Source of the DNA: Ruminococcus sp. AF31-8BH
Lineage (GTDB): Bacteria; Bacillota; Clostridia; Lachnospirales; Lachnospiraceae
Assembly: GCF_003460605.1 (NCBI RefSeq)
Contig: NZ_QTVN01000001.1
Coordinates: 310,001-374,000, forward strand
Direction: 5' to 3'
DNA length: 64,000 nucleotides
Each line of letters begins with the position of its first letter. The first letter of the stretch is position 1. Of the stretch, positions 27,228-36,168 are shown in pieces. The notes under the pieces are model-generated. The model did no database searches. It saw nothing but the letters and a program-made list of their open reading frames with translations, and was not told the DNA's origin. Position numbers and translations under genes: made by a program.

Positions 27228-29603
27228 TCACTGCAGCATTGCTTCTTTTTTCTTCTGTTCCGCAATCTTCTCATGAATGTTGGTATTATACAGCCTGTAC
27301 AAATCCGTATCCTTGCTGATCTGATTATCAAAGGGAATTACTACCGAACCACACTTAATAAGTCCCATTCCAGAGGCGGTATTAGTTACGAACCGAAGCT
27401 GTGCCTCTGATACCCCGATAACCTCCGCCATCTTTGAACTATCTGTATTTGCCTGCTTCAAGAGTGCCACAAACTCAGAGTTTGCAAGCATTGTGGTTGC
27501 TGTGTAATTCTGCAACAGATCGACAACATTCTGCGTGATACCGGTACAAAGACCTCCCTGCTTTCTTACCTTCTTCCAGAGCTGCTGCAAGTATTTTGCA
27601 GAATACTCGGAATTAAGCAGAACATGGAACTCATCAATATAGAGCCATGTTGCCTTGCCTCTCTTGCCATTCTCAACAATCCTGTTCTGAATGGATTCCA
27701 TCATAACAAGCATTGTGATAGGACTAAGTTCTGTACCCAAGTCCCTGATGCCATATACTGTAAATCTGTTATCCACATCCACATTTGTCTGGTGATTGAA
27801 GATGTTAAGCGAACCATTTACGAAAAGCTCTAGTGACAGTGCAATGTCCTTTGCTTCCTCCTCCGGCTGCGCCATAAGGATATCGTAAAAATCACTCATC
27901 ACCGGGATATACTTCTCTTTGCTTCTTGCAATGTCGATATACAGCTTTCTCACGCAGCGGTCAATGATTGACTTCTGTCTTGAATTTAAGCTGTCTCCGA
28001 TACACTGCTCACAAAGACCAAGCATAAACTCGCCTTTTTCTCTTACCATTCCCTTGGAATCATTCGGATCAAGGCTCCATACATCCATCTCCAGCGGATT
28101 CACATAGTTATCCGTGTAAGTGGACATATTTACCACTGTTCCACCATAAGTCTCAGCAATATCAAAGTATTCGTTCATTGGATCTATGACGATTATCTCA
28201 TCATCTCCCGACAAGAATACGCTGCCCATTTCCATCTTACAGAAGAAGGATTTACCGGAACCCGGCACTCCGAAAACGAAGCCATTTCCGTTTATCAGCT
28301 TCTTTCTGTTACCGATATTCACATTCTTGCTGATCTGATTGATACCATAATAGTTCCCTGTGCTGTCATTTAATTCCTGCACATTGAATGGCATAAGCAC
28401 CGCAAGTGACTGGGTAAGAAGGGTACGCATTGTCTCCACCTGTCTTACACCAATCGGAAGCGCTGTGTTGAGTGCCTCCCTCTGCTTTAAGTAGTGTGTA
28501 TCAATCGTACAGCTGTTACGCTTTCCGATAGTCTCCACTGTCTCACAGACGCTATCAAGCTCTTTTTTGCTCTCTGCCATAAGAATAATAGTAACTCCCA
28601 CGAAGAAAAGGCACTGGTCATTCTCACGAACATCATCCATGATTTCCTCAATCTCCTTTTTCTCCGTTCTCTTGGCATATGAAATTTCCGTAGAAAAGTC
28701 GTTATTCTTATTACGGACTCTCTGCTGCTTAATGATATCCGACTCAATACCAAGGTATTTCTTCTGAAGCACCTTTGTAGTCAAATCCTTAGGAACAGGC
28801 ACCACATCAATGCTCGTGATGGAATGAACCGGAAGGGAAGTAATCTCATTGATAAATCTGTCTGACAAACTGCTCGGATACTTTTTGATAAAAAGTGCCT
28901 TGCAGAATTTACTCTCATCCTCAAAATGGTCCGGGAAATATTTCACCATCCCATTGCACAGATCATTTCTAAAATCTGCTCCGACCTTCTTTGCCTTTTT
29001 GATATCAAAATCAAAGCTGCCCTCATCTCCAAGATGATAATAATCATAGAGCACTTTCAGTCTCTCATTGCCATTAAGCGGAACAATCTCTGCCCCAAGC
29101 TCAATGAAAGCCTTGTGTATCGTTGCCTCAAGGGTAGCAAACTGTGCCTTTGCCTCCTCGAAGTTCTTTCTCTCAATCGTGATTGTCAGGTATCTCTCCT
29201 GCTCAATCCCCTGTCTGCCCTCAATAATCTTCTCCTCAATGATGTCATTGTAGATTCTTCTATAATTATTGAAGCCATCGTTTTTCTCAGCAATCAGAAC
29301 CTTGTCACGGAGTTCATCCATGTTTTTGTTCTTATTGTTGATCGTAATCTTATAATTACAGTCCAGCGAATTTAGGAACTTGCAATACCTCTCGAAAATA
29401 CCGATCTGCTCATCCTCCGTTGCTGTCGTGTAATTGATGTCCTGAAAGCGGTAGCATTTGGAATACTTATTTTTGCTCACTTCAAAAATGCCGTTTTCAG
29501 CCACCGCCATAATCTCTATGGTTTCCTGAATGGATTTAGGTGTCTTATACAAAGGCTCACTCGCCTTCTTTAATAACTTAAATCCGTCTGTAAATAAACC
29601 CAT
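27228..29603 (-). CDS. VirB4-like conjugation ATPase
   Basis: A 791-aa T4SS ATPase that powers assembly of the mating pore. The N-terminal half has the CagE/VirB4 domain. The C-terminal half has Walker A FGVPGSGKSFF (about residue 452) and Walker B TWLYIDEFHVLL (about 655). Further conserved segments include IVIDPMNEYFDIAETYGG and GITQNVVDLLQ. It follows the PrgI-like gene and precedes, apart from the inserted cassette, nlpC. The length is normal and the frame intact. Confidence 0.93.
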   Translation of the reverse strand: MGLFTDGFKLLKKASEPLYKTPKSIQETIEIMAVAENGIFEVSKNKYSKCYRFQDINYTTATEDEQIGIFERYCKFLNSLDCNYKITINNKNKNMDELRDKVLIAEKNDGFNNYRRIYNDIIEEKIIEGRQGIEQERYLTITIERKNFEEAKAQFATLEATIHKAFIELGAEIVPLNGNERLKVLYDYYHLGDEGSFDFDIKKAKKVGADFRNDLCNGMVKYFPDHFEDESKFCKALFIKKYPSSLSDRFINEITSLPVHSITSIDVVPVPKDLTTKVLQKKYLGIESDIIKQQRVRNKNNDFSTEISYAKRTEKKEIEEIMDDVRENDQCLFFVGVTIILMAESKKELDSVCETVETIGKRNSCTIDTHYLKQREALNTALPIGVRQVETMRTLLTQSLAVLMPFNVQELNDSTGNYYGINQISKNVNIGNRKKLINGNGFVFGVPGSGKSFFCKMEMGSVFLSGDDEIIVIDPMNEYFDIAETYGGTVVNMSTYTDNYVNPLEMDVWSLDPNDSKGMVREKGEFMLGLCEQCIGDSLNSRQKSIIDRCVRKLYIDIARSKEKYIPVMSDFYDILMAQPEEEAKDIALSLELFVNGSLNIFNHQTNVDVDNRFTVYGIRDLGTELSPITMLVMMESIQNRIVENGKRGKATWLYIDEFHVLLNSEYSAKYLQQLWKKVRKQGGLCTGITQNVVDLLQNYTATTMLANSEFVALLKQANTDSSKMAEVIGVSEAQLRFVTNTASGMGLIKCGSVVIPFDNQISKDTDLYRLYNTNIHEKIAEQKKKEAMLQ

Positions 29604-29631
29604 GTCTCTAACCTCGCTTTCTTATAATGAA

Positions 29632-29701
29632 AGCCCGCCGGGAACTTCACCCTGCGGGCTGTGTTCCCGACCTTGCGGTCAGATACTATTCGTTTCTAAT
29701 G
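29632..29701 (-). promoter_or_regulatory. Structured leader motif upstream of virB4
   Basis: It contains the hairpin AGCCCGC/GCGGGCT (29632-29660) and, on the minus strand, ACCGCAAGG followed by GGGAACACAGCCCG. A similar arrangement lies at 49825-49895 upstream of the lipoprotein gene. Confidence 0.45.
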
Positions 29702-30208
29702 CATTGCCTTATATGCTGCAATGCCTGCTGCTGCCGCCACAATGACTGCGACAAGTCCAAGCAGCATGTTTCTCGTCTTTTTCTTCATTGCTTCAAACTC
29801 CTCCTGCTTCTTTACAGCCGAATCAGCTGTTACAGTCTCCGGTTCAGCCTTTCTGCCTTTCTTCTTTACCTGTTCATTCTGTTCTGCTTCTAACTGCTTT
29901 ATTGCAGGCTCTCCCTCTGTTGATACATAGGTAAGTGTCCTGTTCCCAAACATAAAATGCAGCTTCTTTCCCATATACTCGTAGAAATTCATCCCGTTAA
30001 AGGAATAGAATCCGCCAAGTGCAATCGGTGCCACACAGGGAATTGCCACATAAGCAGAACCCGTAAGACCGATATACTTGTAAAGAAGAAGGACGATACC
30101 GCCACCGACTACTACGCTTGCAATGGAAAATATAAGCTGCCTTGCAGTAAGTCCCATCGCAACCGATTCCTGATAGCGGTCAATATCCTTGTTTACTTCG
30201 ATTACCAT
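29696..30208 (-). CDS. PrgI-family membrane protein of the T4SS
   Basis: A 170-aa protein. Two membrane helices at about residues 25-65 (LIFSIASVVVGGGIVLLLYKYIGL, then SAYVAIPCVAPIALGGFYSF) are followed by a YEYMGKKLHFMFGNRTLTY segment typical of PrgI. A Lys/Glu-rich region and an extra C-terminal membrane helix (MLLGLVAVIVAAAAGIAAY) complete it. PrgI corresponds to VirB3 and lies next to virB4 in Gram-positive conjugation systems, as here. Confidence 0.88.
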   Translation of the reverse strand: MVIEVNKDIDRYQESVAMGLTARQLIFSIASVVVGGGIVLLLYKYIGLTGSAYVAIPCVAPIALGGFYSFNGMNFYEYMGKKLHFMFGNRTLTYVSTEGEPAIKQLEAEQNEQVKKKGRKAEPETVTADSAVKKQEEFEAMKKKTRNMLLGLVAVIVAAAAGIAAYKAMH

Positions 30209-30220
30209 TGTCCCTGCCTC

Positions 30221-30631
30221 CTATCTTGATAAATCCTTTGTCTCCGGCTTTCTTGTCATTCCAATATTCGCCTCATACTTATCCATTCCATCCGGACACA
30301 GTTCTCTAAGCTTATCTACATTGAACAGATAAAGCGGATATTCGCAGAAACCACTCCTTTGCGTGAATCCTGTAAACTCTCCAATGTCATTGTCTGTAAT
30401 AAACTTTTCAATATCCGGCATGTCATTCACATTCAGATATCCGCAGTAATTTGGTGCTGCAACCGACAAATTCACAGTCACATCCCCAAAATGCTCCTCA
30501 TGTCCATCTTCATTACACATAAGACCAATAAACATTGCCCTGTTATTCATATACTGCTGGATATCAAATGTCACCTGCGTTTCTCCGGTTATGCTTGAAT
30601 TATAAGTAACCTGTTTCTTTTCATTATCCAT
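30221..30631 (-). CDS. DUF4313-like ICE protein
   Basis: A 136-aa soluble protein with DVTVNLSVAAPNYCGYLNVNDMP, FITDNDIGEFTG and SGFCEYPLYLFN segments, which I match to DUF4313, a family confined mostly to conjugative elements of Clostridia. No known activity. It sits between the VirB6-like and PrgI genes, with short gaps, within the T4SS operon. Confidence 0.65.
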   Translation of the reverse strand: MDNEKKQVTYNSSITGETQVTFDIQQYMNNRAMFIGLMCNEDGHEEHFGDVTVNLSVAAPNYCGYLNVNDMPDIEKFITDNDIGEFTGFTQRSGFCEYPLYLFNVDKLRELCPDGMDKYEANIGMTRKPETKDLSR

Positions 30632-30643
30632 TTCTGCCTCCTT

Positions 30644-31486
30644 CTATAATCCAAATGCCTTGCTTGTAAGTGTCTGTGCTCCCTTCACACTTCCAACAGT
30701 CATTGCTATCGTAAATGTCATTTCACACAGATAGATAAGTGTCTGTGCCCAGTCAGCGTAACTTCCTGTAAATGCCGGAAGTCCTGCATTGATAAATGCA
30801 TTACATACCACAATTGCAAGTGCCATCGTTACTGCCTCGAATACACACGAAAGAAAATATTTGCAGTAGGTAGCCATTGTATGACTGACCATTCTGTTTC
30901 CTGCCATTGTGGAGCATGCAATCGCACCAAGCGGCACAATAATCAGTATCTTTAAGAACCTGAAATACACTGTGTAAATGATAAAGAATCCACAGATAAT
31001 AATGATGATTGCAAGCAAAGCTGTAAGTATCAGCATTACCAGACTCTCACCAAATCCGAGTCCCTTAATGATGTCTGCCTGTGTACTGTCAATGGCAAGC
31101 TGCGTCGTTGTCCCGGCAGATATAAGTCCCACCAGATTTCCTATGGAAGTAAAAAACGCTTTCATAATCGTGACATTATTTGCAACAAACCATTCTGCAA
31201 GTCCCAGTCGGATAAGCATACGAAATATAGACTCAAACCTCATCTCATCTTTTACATCTATGCTTTCCGAGCAGAAACCGATAACAAAGAACAGCACAAC
31301 GAGGGAAGAGCCGACCGCTACAAAGACCGGCTCAATACCCTCAATAACTGCCCAAGGACCTCCGCCCTTGAAACTGACCGGTGACTGTCCAAGCATTGCA
31401 AAGACCAGGGATATCTGATTGTTCCAAAACCCAAACACCGCCTCAAGAAGTGCAAGGATCTTGTCTCCAAGCTTAAAAATATCCAT
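30644..31486 (-). CDS. VirB6/TrbL-like membrane protein (CD1112-like)
   Basis: A 280-aa polytopic protein with about six hydrophobic segments, including VAVGSSLVVLFFVIGF, LVMLILTALLAIIIIICGFFIIYTVYF and AVTMALAIVVCNAFINAG. The final segment GSVKGAQTLTSKAFGL is typical of the CD1112 group. These proteins form the inner-membrane part of the mating channel. Its position after maff2 and before prgI fits. Confidence 0.88.
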   Translation of the reverse strand: MDIFKLGDKILALLEAVFGFWNNQISLVFAMLGQSPVSFKGGGPWAVIEGIEPVFVAVGSSLVVLFFVIGFCSESIDVKDEMRFESIFRMLIRLGLAEWFVANNVTIMKAFFTSIGNLVGLISAGTTTQLAIDSTQADIIKGLGFGESLVMLILTALLAIIIIICGFFIIYTVYFRFLKILIIVPLGAIACSTMAGNRMVSHTMATYCKYFLSCVFEAVTMALAIVVCNAFINAGLPAFTGSYADWAQTLIYLCEMTFTIAMTVGSVKGAQTLTSKAFGL

Positions 31487-31518
31487 ACTTGTTATTCACC
31501 TCTTTCCTTTTACTAAAA

Positions 31519-31536
31519 GGGGAACTCTTTTTCCCC
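31519..31536 (-). terminator. Weak stem-loop between maff2 and the VirB6-like gene
   Basis: GGGGAA/TTCCCC, with TTTT following on the minus strand. A partial terminator here could lower expression of downstream T4SS genes relative to the small, abundant Maff2. Confidence 0.45.
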
Positions 31537-31540
31537 AATC

Positions 31541-31918
31541 TTAGAAGCCTAAGAATGTCAGTACTGTTGAAATACCAGCCATCATGACACCTGCTACAAT
31601 TCCTTTCAGTGCAGAGTTCATAGTAGATGAATCCTGCTGCTGATAGGCTTGTGCGAACTCCATGACATTCTTTGCAAGAATGATGACACCAACAGCACCA
31701 ATGACTGCAATGATAAGTGTCTTTAAGTTCTCAAGCGGCTGTGTTACTGCGGAAGTACCTGTACCTGCTGCAAAACAAGTAGTGCTCATAAGCATTACTC
31801 CCATAAGTGCTCCGGATAATGCCGGAACGAATCTCTTTTTAAAGTGAATGAATCTGCTCTTCATGCCTTTCTCCTCCATCTGATTGTTGTTTGTCGTAAT
31901 AATCTGTTCTTTTCTCAT
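31541..31918 (-). CDS. Maff2-family ICE protein (pilin-like T4SS subunit)
   Basis: Start at 31918 is chosen over 31978 because AAAGGAG lies 11 bases upstream; the product is 125 aa. Residues 29-51 form a signal-like segment (FVPALSGALMGVMLMSTTCFAAG), and two further hydrophobic helices follow (LIIAVIGAVGVIILAKNV; GIVAGVMMAGISTVLTF), as in VirB2-type subunits. The Maff2 family is known from Tn1549/CTn4 elements. It lies just before the VirB6-like gene. A long hairpin precedes it. Confidence 0.85.
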   Translation of the reverse strand: MRKEQIITTNNNQMEEKGMKSRFIHFKKRFVPALSGALMGVMLMSTTCFAAGTGTSAVTQPLENLKTLIIAVIGAVGVIILAKNVMEFAQAYQQQDSSTMNSALKGIVAGVMMAGISTVLTFLGF

Positions 31919-31961
31919 GTTGTTTAATCTCCTTTTTTGAAGTGACAGAAGCGGAAAAAGC

Positions 31962-32026
31962 CAGAAAGGAATACACATATTCCAATCCGGCTAGCTTTCC
32001 GAACGGAATATATGCATTCCTTTCTG
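31962..32026. other. Long near-perfect hairpin upstream of maff2
   Basis: Arms 31962-31983 and 32005-32026 are complementary at 20 of 22 positions around a 21-base loop. Two smaller stems (CAGGCATTGCCTG and ATCGGG/CCCGAT) lie just upstream. The segment is between the XRE gene's terminator and maff2, so it is probably in the maff2 leader. Confidence 0.7.
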
Positions 32027-32130
32027 TCCTGTTGATAGTTACTCTATGATAATCAGGCAATGCCTGTTGTACTGGTTAATCGGGCTTTCCCCGATGCGTT
32101 TTTGCTGTGACCATCTCCTTTCAAGGTATG

Positions 32131-32164
32131 AAAAAAAGCACCTTAACCATATGGCTAAAGTGCT
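32131..32164 (-). terminator. Terminator of the XRE gene
   Basis: Stem AGCACTTTAGCC/GGTTAAGGTGCT followed by T7 on the minus strand, 21 bases after the XRE stop. Confidence 0.85.
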
Positions 32165-32184
32165 AATTTACTCTCAAATTTGCT

Positions 32185-32724
32185 TTATTCTAAAAGCATT
32201 CCATCAATTATTGCAAACTTTGTCTTAAATATAGATCTATTCTGGCAATATCGTAATATGACATCCTGTACATAAGGTCTTGTACAATAACTGTCTACCA
32301 CAATCTGTTTATCTTCCTCTTTCTCTATCCTCTTAAATATGCCTTTTGCATTCCAATCCGTCTTTACAGCATCTACTAAATCATTACTCATCTCAAGATG
32401 TGATAAAATCGTGGAATTCAACTCGGTTTCTTTAATTTCAGATATTTGTCCATAGTCATTAAGTTGCTTCAATTCTCTCTTAATTGCCTCCGTGTAACTT
32501 GTCATATTATTATCTCCTATCAATAAGTATTCAGGTGTTACATCTAGTGCCTTTGCTAGTTGTAAAAGATTATACGCACTTGGCTCTTCATTGAGTCTAC
32601 CTTGTTCATAACGTCGTATACTCTGAACAGATATATTTGTTATCTTACCCAGCTCTTCCTGTGTATAGTTTCGTATATTACGCAACTCTTTTAATCTATC
32701 TGCAAAAGTCTTTTCCGTATTCAT
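32185..32724 (-). CDS. XRE-family regulator inside the T4SS operon
   Basis: A 179-aa protein from the ATG at 32724 (GGAGGT 5 bases upstream). The HTH is at about residues 8-65: DRLKELRNIRNYTQEELGK, ISVQSIRRYEQGR, then LLQLAKALDVTPEYLLIGD. The C-terminal ~110 residues are a helical domain I do not recognise. It has its own terminator and a flanking inverted repeat at 32765-32811. Base use is more AT-rich than in the neighbouring T4SS genes, so it looks like a later arrival between the coupling protein and maff2. Confidence 0.85.
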   Translation of the reverse strand: MNTEKTFADRLKELRNIRNYTQEELGKITNISVQSIRRYEQGRLNEEPSAYNLLQLAKALDVTPEYLLIGDNNMTSYTEAIKRELKQLNDYGQISEIKETELNSTILSHLEMSNDLVDAVKTDWNAKGIFKRIEKEEDKQIVVDSYCTRPYVQDVILRYCQNRSIFKTKFAIIDGMLLE

Positions 32725-32764
32725 CCTGTACCTCCAATATAAAATAATTTCTGTCTTTTGTAAC

Positions 32765-32811
32765 TGCTCACATGTTAGTAGTCCAATAAGCTGAAGCATA
32801 CTATGTGAGCA
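32765..32811. promoter_or_regulatory. Inverted repeat, possible XRE operator
   Basis: Perfect 9-bp arms TGCTCACAT (32765-32773) and ATGTGAGCA (32803-32811) frame the presumed promoter of the XRE gene, whose start lies 41 bases away. It may be an autoregulatory operator. Confidence 0.5.
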
Positions 32812-32847
32812 AATTATATCATATACTCTGTAATATATCTAAAAACA

Positions 32848-33504
32848 TTACTGCTTCTTTCGATATGAACTCATCTTCTCCACAGTAACCTCCGGATAAA
32901 AGTAAGTAAGAATCGTTGCCTTCGGAACTCCTGCCGCAAGTGCCTTCTTCACTTCCTCTTTCTGCTCCGGTGTATATGACCAGTGCAGCATTCGGTTTGT
33001 GATTGTATCCTCCCACTTAGGCTTTTCCCTCTCAGGATTCCTTACAGGCTTAGTACCAGCACTTCCATTAGAAGAGTTAGCACATTCTGTAGTATCAGAC
33101 TTCTGTGACTCATCGACATACTCAAGCTCATTTGCCTGCTCCCTGTCAATCTTTGCTTTCTGCTCTGCCTCATCCTGCATGGAGAATCTTCTGCTTAACT
33201 CCGCATCACCAAGCATCATAAACTGCTCATAGGTAAGAGAATCTATATACACATTCTCGCCCTTATCCCTCAGCTTTTCATAATACTTAACTGCCTTGTC
33301 TGAAAGAATCTCAAATGGCGGACCGATAAGATTATCTGCTCCTCTTATCTGATGAACATAAGGCTCTCCCTTGCCATCTGCTGTCTGGTTAAACATCGAA
33401 TGATTGAACGGTATGAACTTATTGTCCATGATAGGATCAAAACCACGGATAAAGATAATACATTTCTTATTATCCAGCTTTCTGACTTCATCGGGTGTAA
33501 ACAA
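32848..33504 (-). pseudogene. Coupling protein (T4CP), C-terminal part after stop
   Basis: In the same frame as the gene upstream. The codons between the TAA at 33589 and position 33504 still read as coupling-protein sequence (GTIDKKSSGETKGRQGSSSRNYDVLGREL), then FTPDEVRKLDNKKCIIFIRGFDP, a typical VirD4 C-terminal core. The tail is charged. There is no strong start; a TTG at 33504 would be needed. It is therefore the separated 3' half of one gene. Confidence 0.8.
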
Positions 33505-33588
33505 TTCTCTGCCTAATACATCATAGTTTCTTGAAGAGCTTCCCTGTCTGCCCTTTGTTTCTCCACTTGACTTCTTATCAATCGTACC

Positions 33589-35043
33589 TTATCCAAGCGG
33601 CTCTGACACATACTTATGCGTACTCTGCTCGTTTCCACCGAGATAGATGAACGTATCGCAGTTGCCGGGAATTGTCTCCCAGGTATCTTTAAAAAGTGCT
33701 TTTAACTGGGCAAAGTTCTGAATAATGATAATACTTGAAATCTCACGGCTTCGCATTGTCGATAACAGTGAACAGAAGTCATCTGGCAATGCGACATTCG
33801 CAAATTCATCTAACATAAATGTCACATGGATTGGCAGCCTTCCACCACAATTAAAGTCTGCCTGATAGTACAATTCCTGAAATATCTGCGTGTATAACAT
33901 ACCGATAATAAAGTTATAGGATTTGTCACTATCCGGGATTACACAAAAGAGTGCTGTCTTTGTCTCCCCATCTCCGTTTACACCAATACCGATATCGGAC
34001 AGATTAAGCTCATCTTTGGAGAGTAATCGTAAAACCTGCTTATTTTCAAGAAATGCAAGTCTTGAGTTGGCACTGATGATAATGGAACGGACGGTATCTC
34101 CTGCACCTCGCATACATTTGTTGTACTGCTTTACTGCCGGATGATTAGCTCCGAGTGGGGAACTCTCCTCTAAGAACTTCATTCGCACATCCAGTTTCGA
34201 CGCCTTTCCCTGCTCTGTCACTTCTGCTTCTCCAAGAAGCTTCAGTACTGTCTCAAAGTTTCTCTTTGCCGGCTGTACTTCAAGCCACACATAATAAAAG
34301 ATTGACTGTAAAAATAATCCTTCTGCTTTCTCCCAGAATGGATCACTTGGAGTGGAACCCTTTGGTGTGGTATTACTGATAAGATTGGTAATCAGCTTTA
34401 CAACATCTGTTTCCTCTCTGATATAGGAAAACGGATTATAGCAGTCCGACTTATCCATCTCAAGCAGATTGATGACCTTCACATTGTATCCGTTATTCTT
34501 TAACATCTGCCCGCAACTTCTAAGAATCTCACCTTTTGGATCAGTACAGATAAAAGAACAGTTATGTGGCATCTGCATCAGATTCGGCTTTACTTCATAA
34601 AATGTTTTTCCTGCTCCGGAACCACCACAGATAAGTATATTTCCATTGAGCTTGAGTCTCCTAAAATCCAGCGACATCTTCACATTTTGGCTGAGTATCC
34701 GGTTGAAATTCTCATCCTTATCTGCAAGTATCTTGTTGACCTGCTTCGGATTTTCAAATCTTGCCGTACCAAATTCCTTACCGGGCATATAGTTTCTCTG
34801 ACTGGTGTAATACATGACAATAGCCATCGCATAGATACCTAATGCAATGGCTACTGCTTTTACTGTATTGGAATTGTAATAGTTGGCAAAGGGAACAGCA
34901 CATACTTCATTGAATCTGTCCATAAATTCATTAAAGGCAATCCCTTCTGCCCACGCACCATTTATCAGATAACCAAGATACCCGGCTAACACTGCACCCA
35001 CAAGGATGAATATCAGTGACGGCTTTTTCTTTGTTGTCTGCAT
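33589..35043 (-). CDS. VirD4-like coupling protein (T4CP), truncated by an in-frame stop
   Basis: A 484-aa product that brings the relaxase-DNA complex to the mating channel. Two N-terminal membrane helices (SLIFILVGAVLAGYLGYLI; AVAIALGIYAMAIVMYY), Walker A CGGSGAGKT (about 145) and Walker B HVTFMLDEFANV (about 420) are present. It ends at KYVSEPLG-TAA, where relatives continue with a Lys-Gly/Glu-Thr-Ile-Asp segment. The frame goes on after the stop into the C-terminal half (32848-33504). A single A-to-T change (AAA to TAA) would explain it. Transfer is probably impaired unless the stop is read through. Confidence 0.88.
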   Translation of the reverse strand: MQTTKKKPSLIFILVGAVLAGYLGYLINGAWAEGIAFNEFMDRFNEVCAVPFANYYNSNTVKAVAIALGIYAMAIVMYYTSQRNYMPGKEFGTARFENPKQVNKILADKDENFNRILSQNVKMSLDFRRLKLNGNILICGGSGAGKTFYEVKPNLMQMPHNCSFICTDPKGEILRSCGQMLKNNGYNVKVINLLEMDKSDCYNPFSYIREETDVVKLITNLISNTTPKGSTPSDPFWEKAEGLFLQSIFYYVWLEVQPAKRNFETVLKLLGEAEVTEQGKASKLDVRMKFLEESSPLGANHPAVKQYNKCMRGAGDTVRSIIISANSRLAFLENKQVLRLLSKDELNLSDIGIGVNGDGETKTALFCVIPDSDKSYNFIIGMLYTQIFQELYYQADFNCGGRLPIHVTFMLDEFANVALPDDFCSLLSTMRSREISSIIIIQNFAQLKALFKDTWETIPGNCDTFIYLGGNEQSTHKYVSEPLG

Positions 35044-35049
35044 AGGCTG

Positions 35050-36168
35050 CTACCTCGCTTTCTTCGTGGTAACAGTTTTCTTCTGTGTGGTCTTTTTCTG
35101 CTGCTTCTGTACTTTCTCGTAACGCTCCCTGACAGATGACTCCACCTTGTCGTAGTGAGTATAAAGCTCGGTTCCTTTCTGGGTTGTCACCACACGATTC
35201 TGCTCATCGTAAAGCTTATAATCCTTGGTGGAATCAAGGAAAGTAAGCATTGTCTTTCCACCATGAATCTCCATGATGTTTTCCTTACGGAGCCATACAT
35301 ATCTTGCCTCTTCTCCCCATGTGCCGGGAACTCTGGTCTTAACAGCATGGTCATTCTCTTCGATAATCAGCTTCTTGCTGATAGTCACATCTGATAAGTT
35401 CGCATTCTTTGATGCTGCAACTGCCCTCATTCTCTCAGCAAGGTCCTGATAGCCTCTAACACGATTGATAAATGCATCCTTGTCCATCATGACTGTATGG
35501 GTGCCATCCTCATTTTTCTTTCCAAGCACACCGATTGTCTCTAGCTGTTTGATAACACTTTCAGCCTGCTCACCATTGATACTGAAATTCTCCTTGACCT
35601 GATCCACACTGATAGCTTTCTTTTCCATTGCAAACATTCCGACCTTTTCGATCAGTCCGTCAATAGCGGTATTAACCCTATCCCCTTCTATCGTGTGGCT
35701 TTTCTCGTTTCCCTGCTGTTTCTTCAAAAAATCCATCAGCTTGCCAAGGGATTTTTCATCTCCATTCTTCAGATAATCGTCAAATGTGGCAATCTTACCA
35801 AACTTGAGCTTCTGTATCATCATATTCACACGGGGAACTGCCTCTGTATGAAAGATTACCTCACTCAGTCCATCTTTCCTGTTACAGTCTGGAAGTACCG
35901 AATACAGGATTCCATACTTCTTTGCCATCTTTTCAACCTTTTTCATATCTTCGGTATTAAACTGTAACACCTGTAAATCGCCACCTTTTAAGATCAGCTT
36001 TCTCATGGATGTCTTGCCAAGTGACTTTTCATAATCAAGCATCCCTTTTAAGAAATCTATTGCCTTCTGCATGGCAGCAATGCCGCCGCTTCCTACCTTC
36101 ATGGCAATCTCAATGCCATCATAAGCTACACGGATGATCTGCACCGCTTCCTGAATCTCTTCTGCCAT
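35050..36168 (-). CDS. PcfB-family (DUF3801) conjugation protein
   Basis: A 372-aa protein. The first ~150 residues match the PcfB/DUF3801 domain: DFLKGMLDYEKSLGKTSMRKLILKGG, FNTEDMKKVEKMAKKYGILY, FGKIATFDDYL. The rest has a winged-helix-like part and a basic C-terminus (KKTTQKKTVTTKKAR). PcfB is coded directly before the coupling protein in pCF10-type and ICE systems, as here, and is an accessory factor for DNA transfer. It overlaps the gene upstream by one base. Confidence 0.85.
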   Translation of the reverse strand: MAEEIQEAVQIIRVAYDGIEIAMKVGSGGIAAMQKAIDFLKGMLDYEKSLGKTSMRKLILKGGDLQVLQFNTEDMKKVEKMAKKYGILYSVLPDCNRKDGLSEVIFHTEAVPRVNMMIQKLKFGKIATFDDYLKNGDEKSLGKLMDFLKKQQGNEKSHTIEGDRVNTAIDGLIEKVGMFAMEKKAISVDQVKENFSINGEQAESVIKQLETIGVLGKKNEDGTHTVMMDKDAFINRVRGYQDLAERMRAVAASKNANLSDVTISKKLIIEENDHAVKTRVPGTWGEEARYVWLRKENIMEIHGGKTMLTFLDSTKDYKLYDEQNRVVTTQKGTELYTHYDKVESSVRERYEKVQKQQKKTTQKKTVTTKKAR

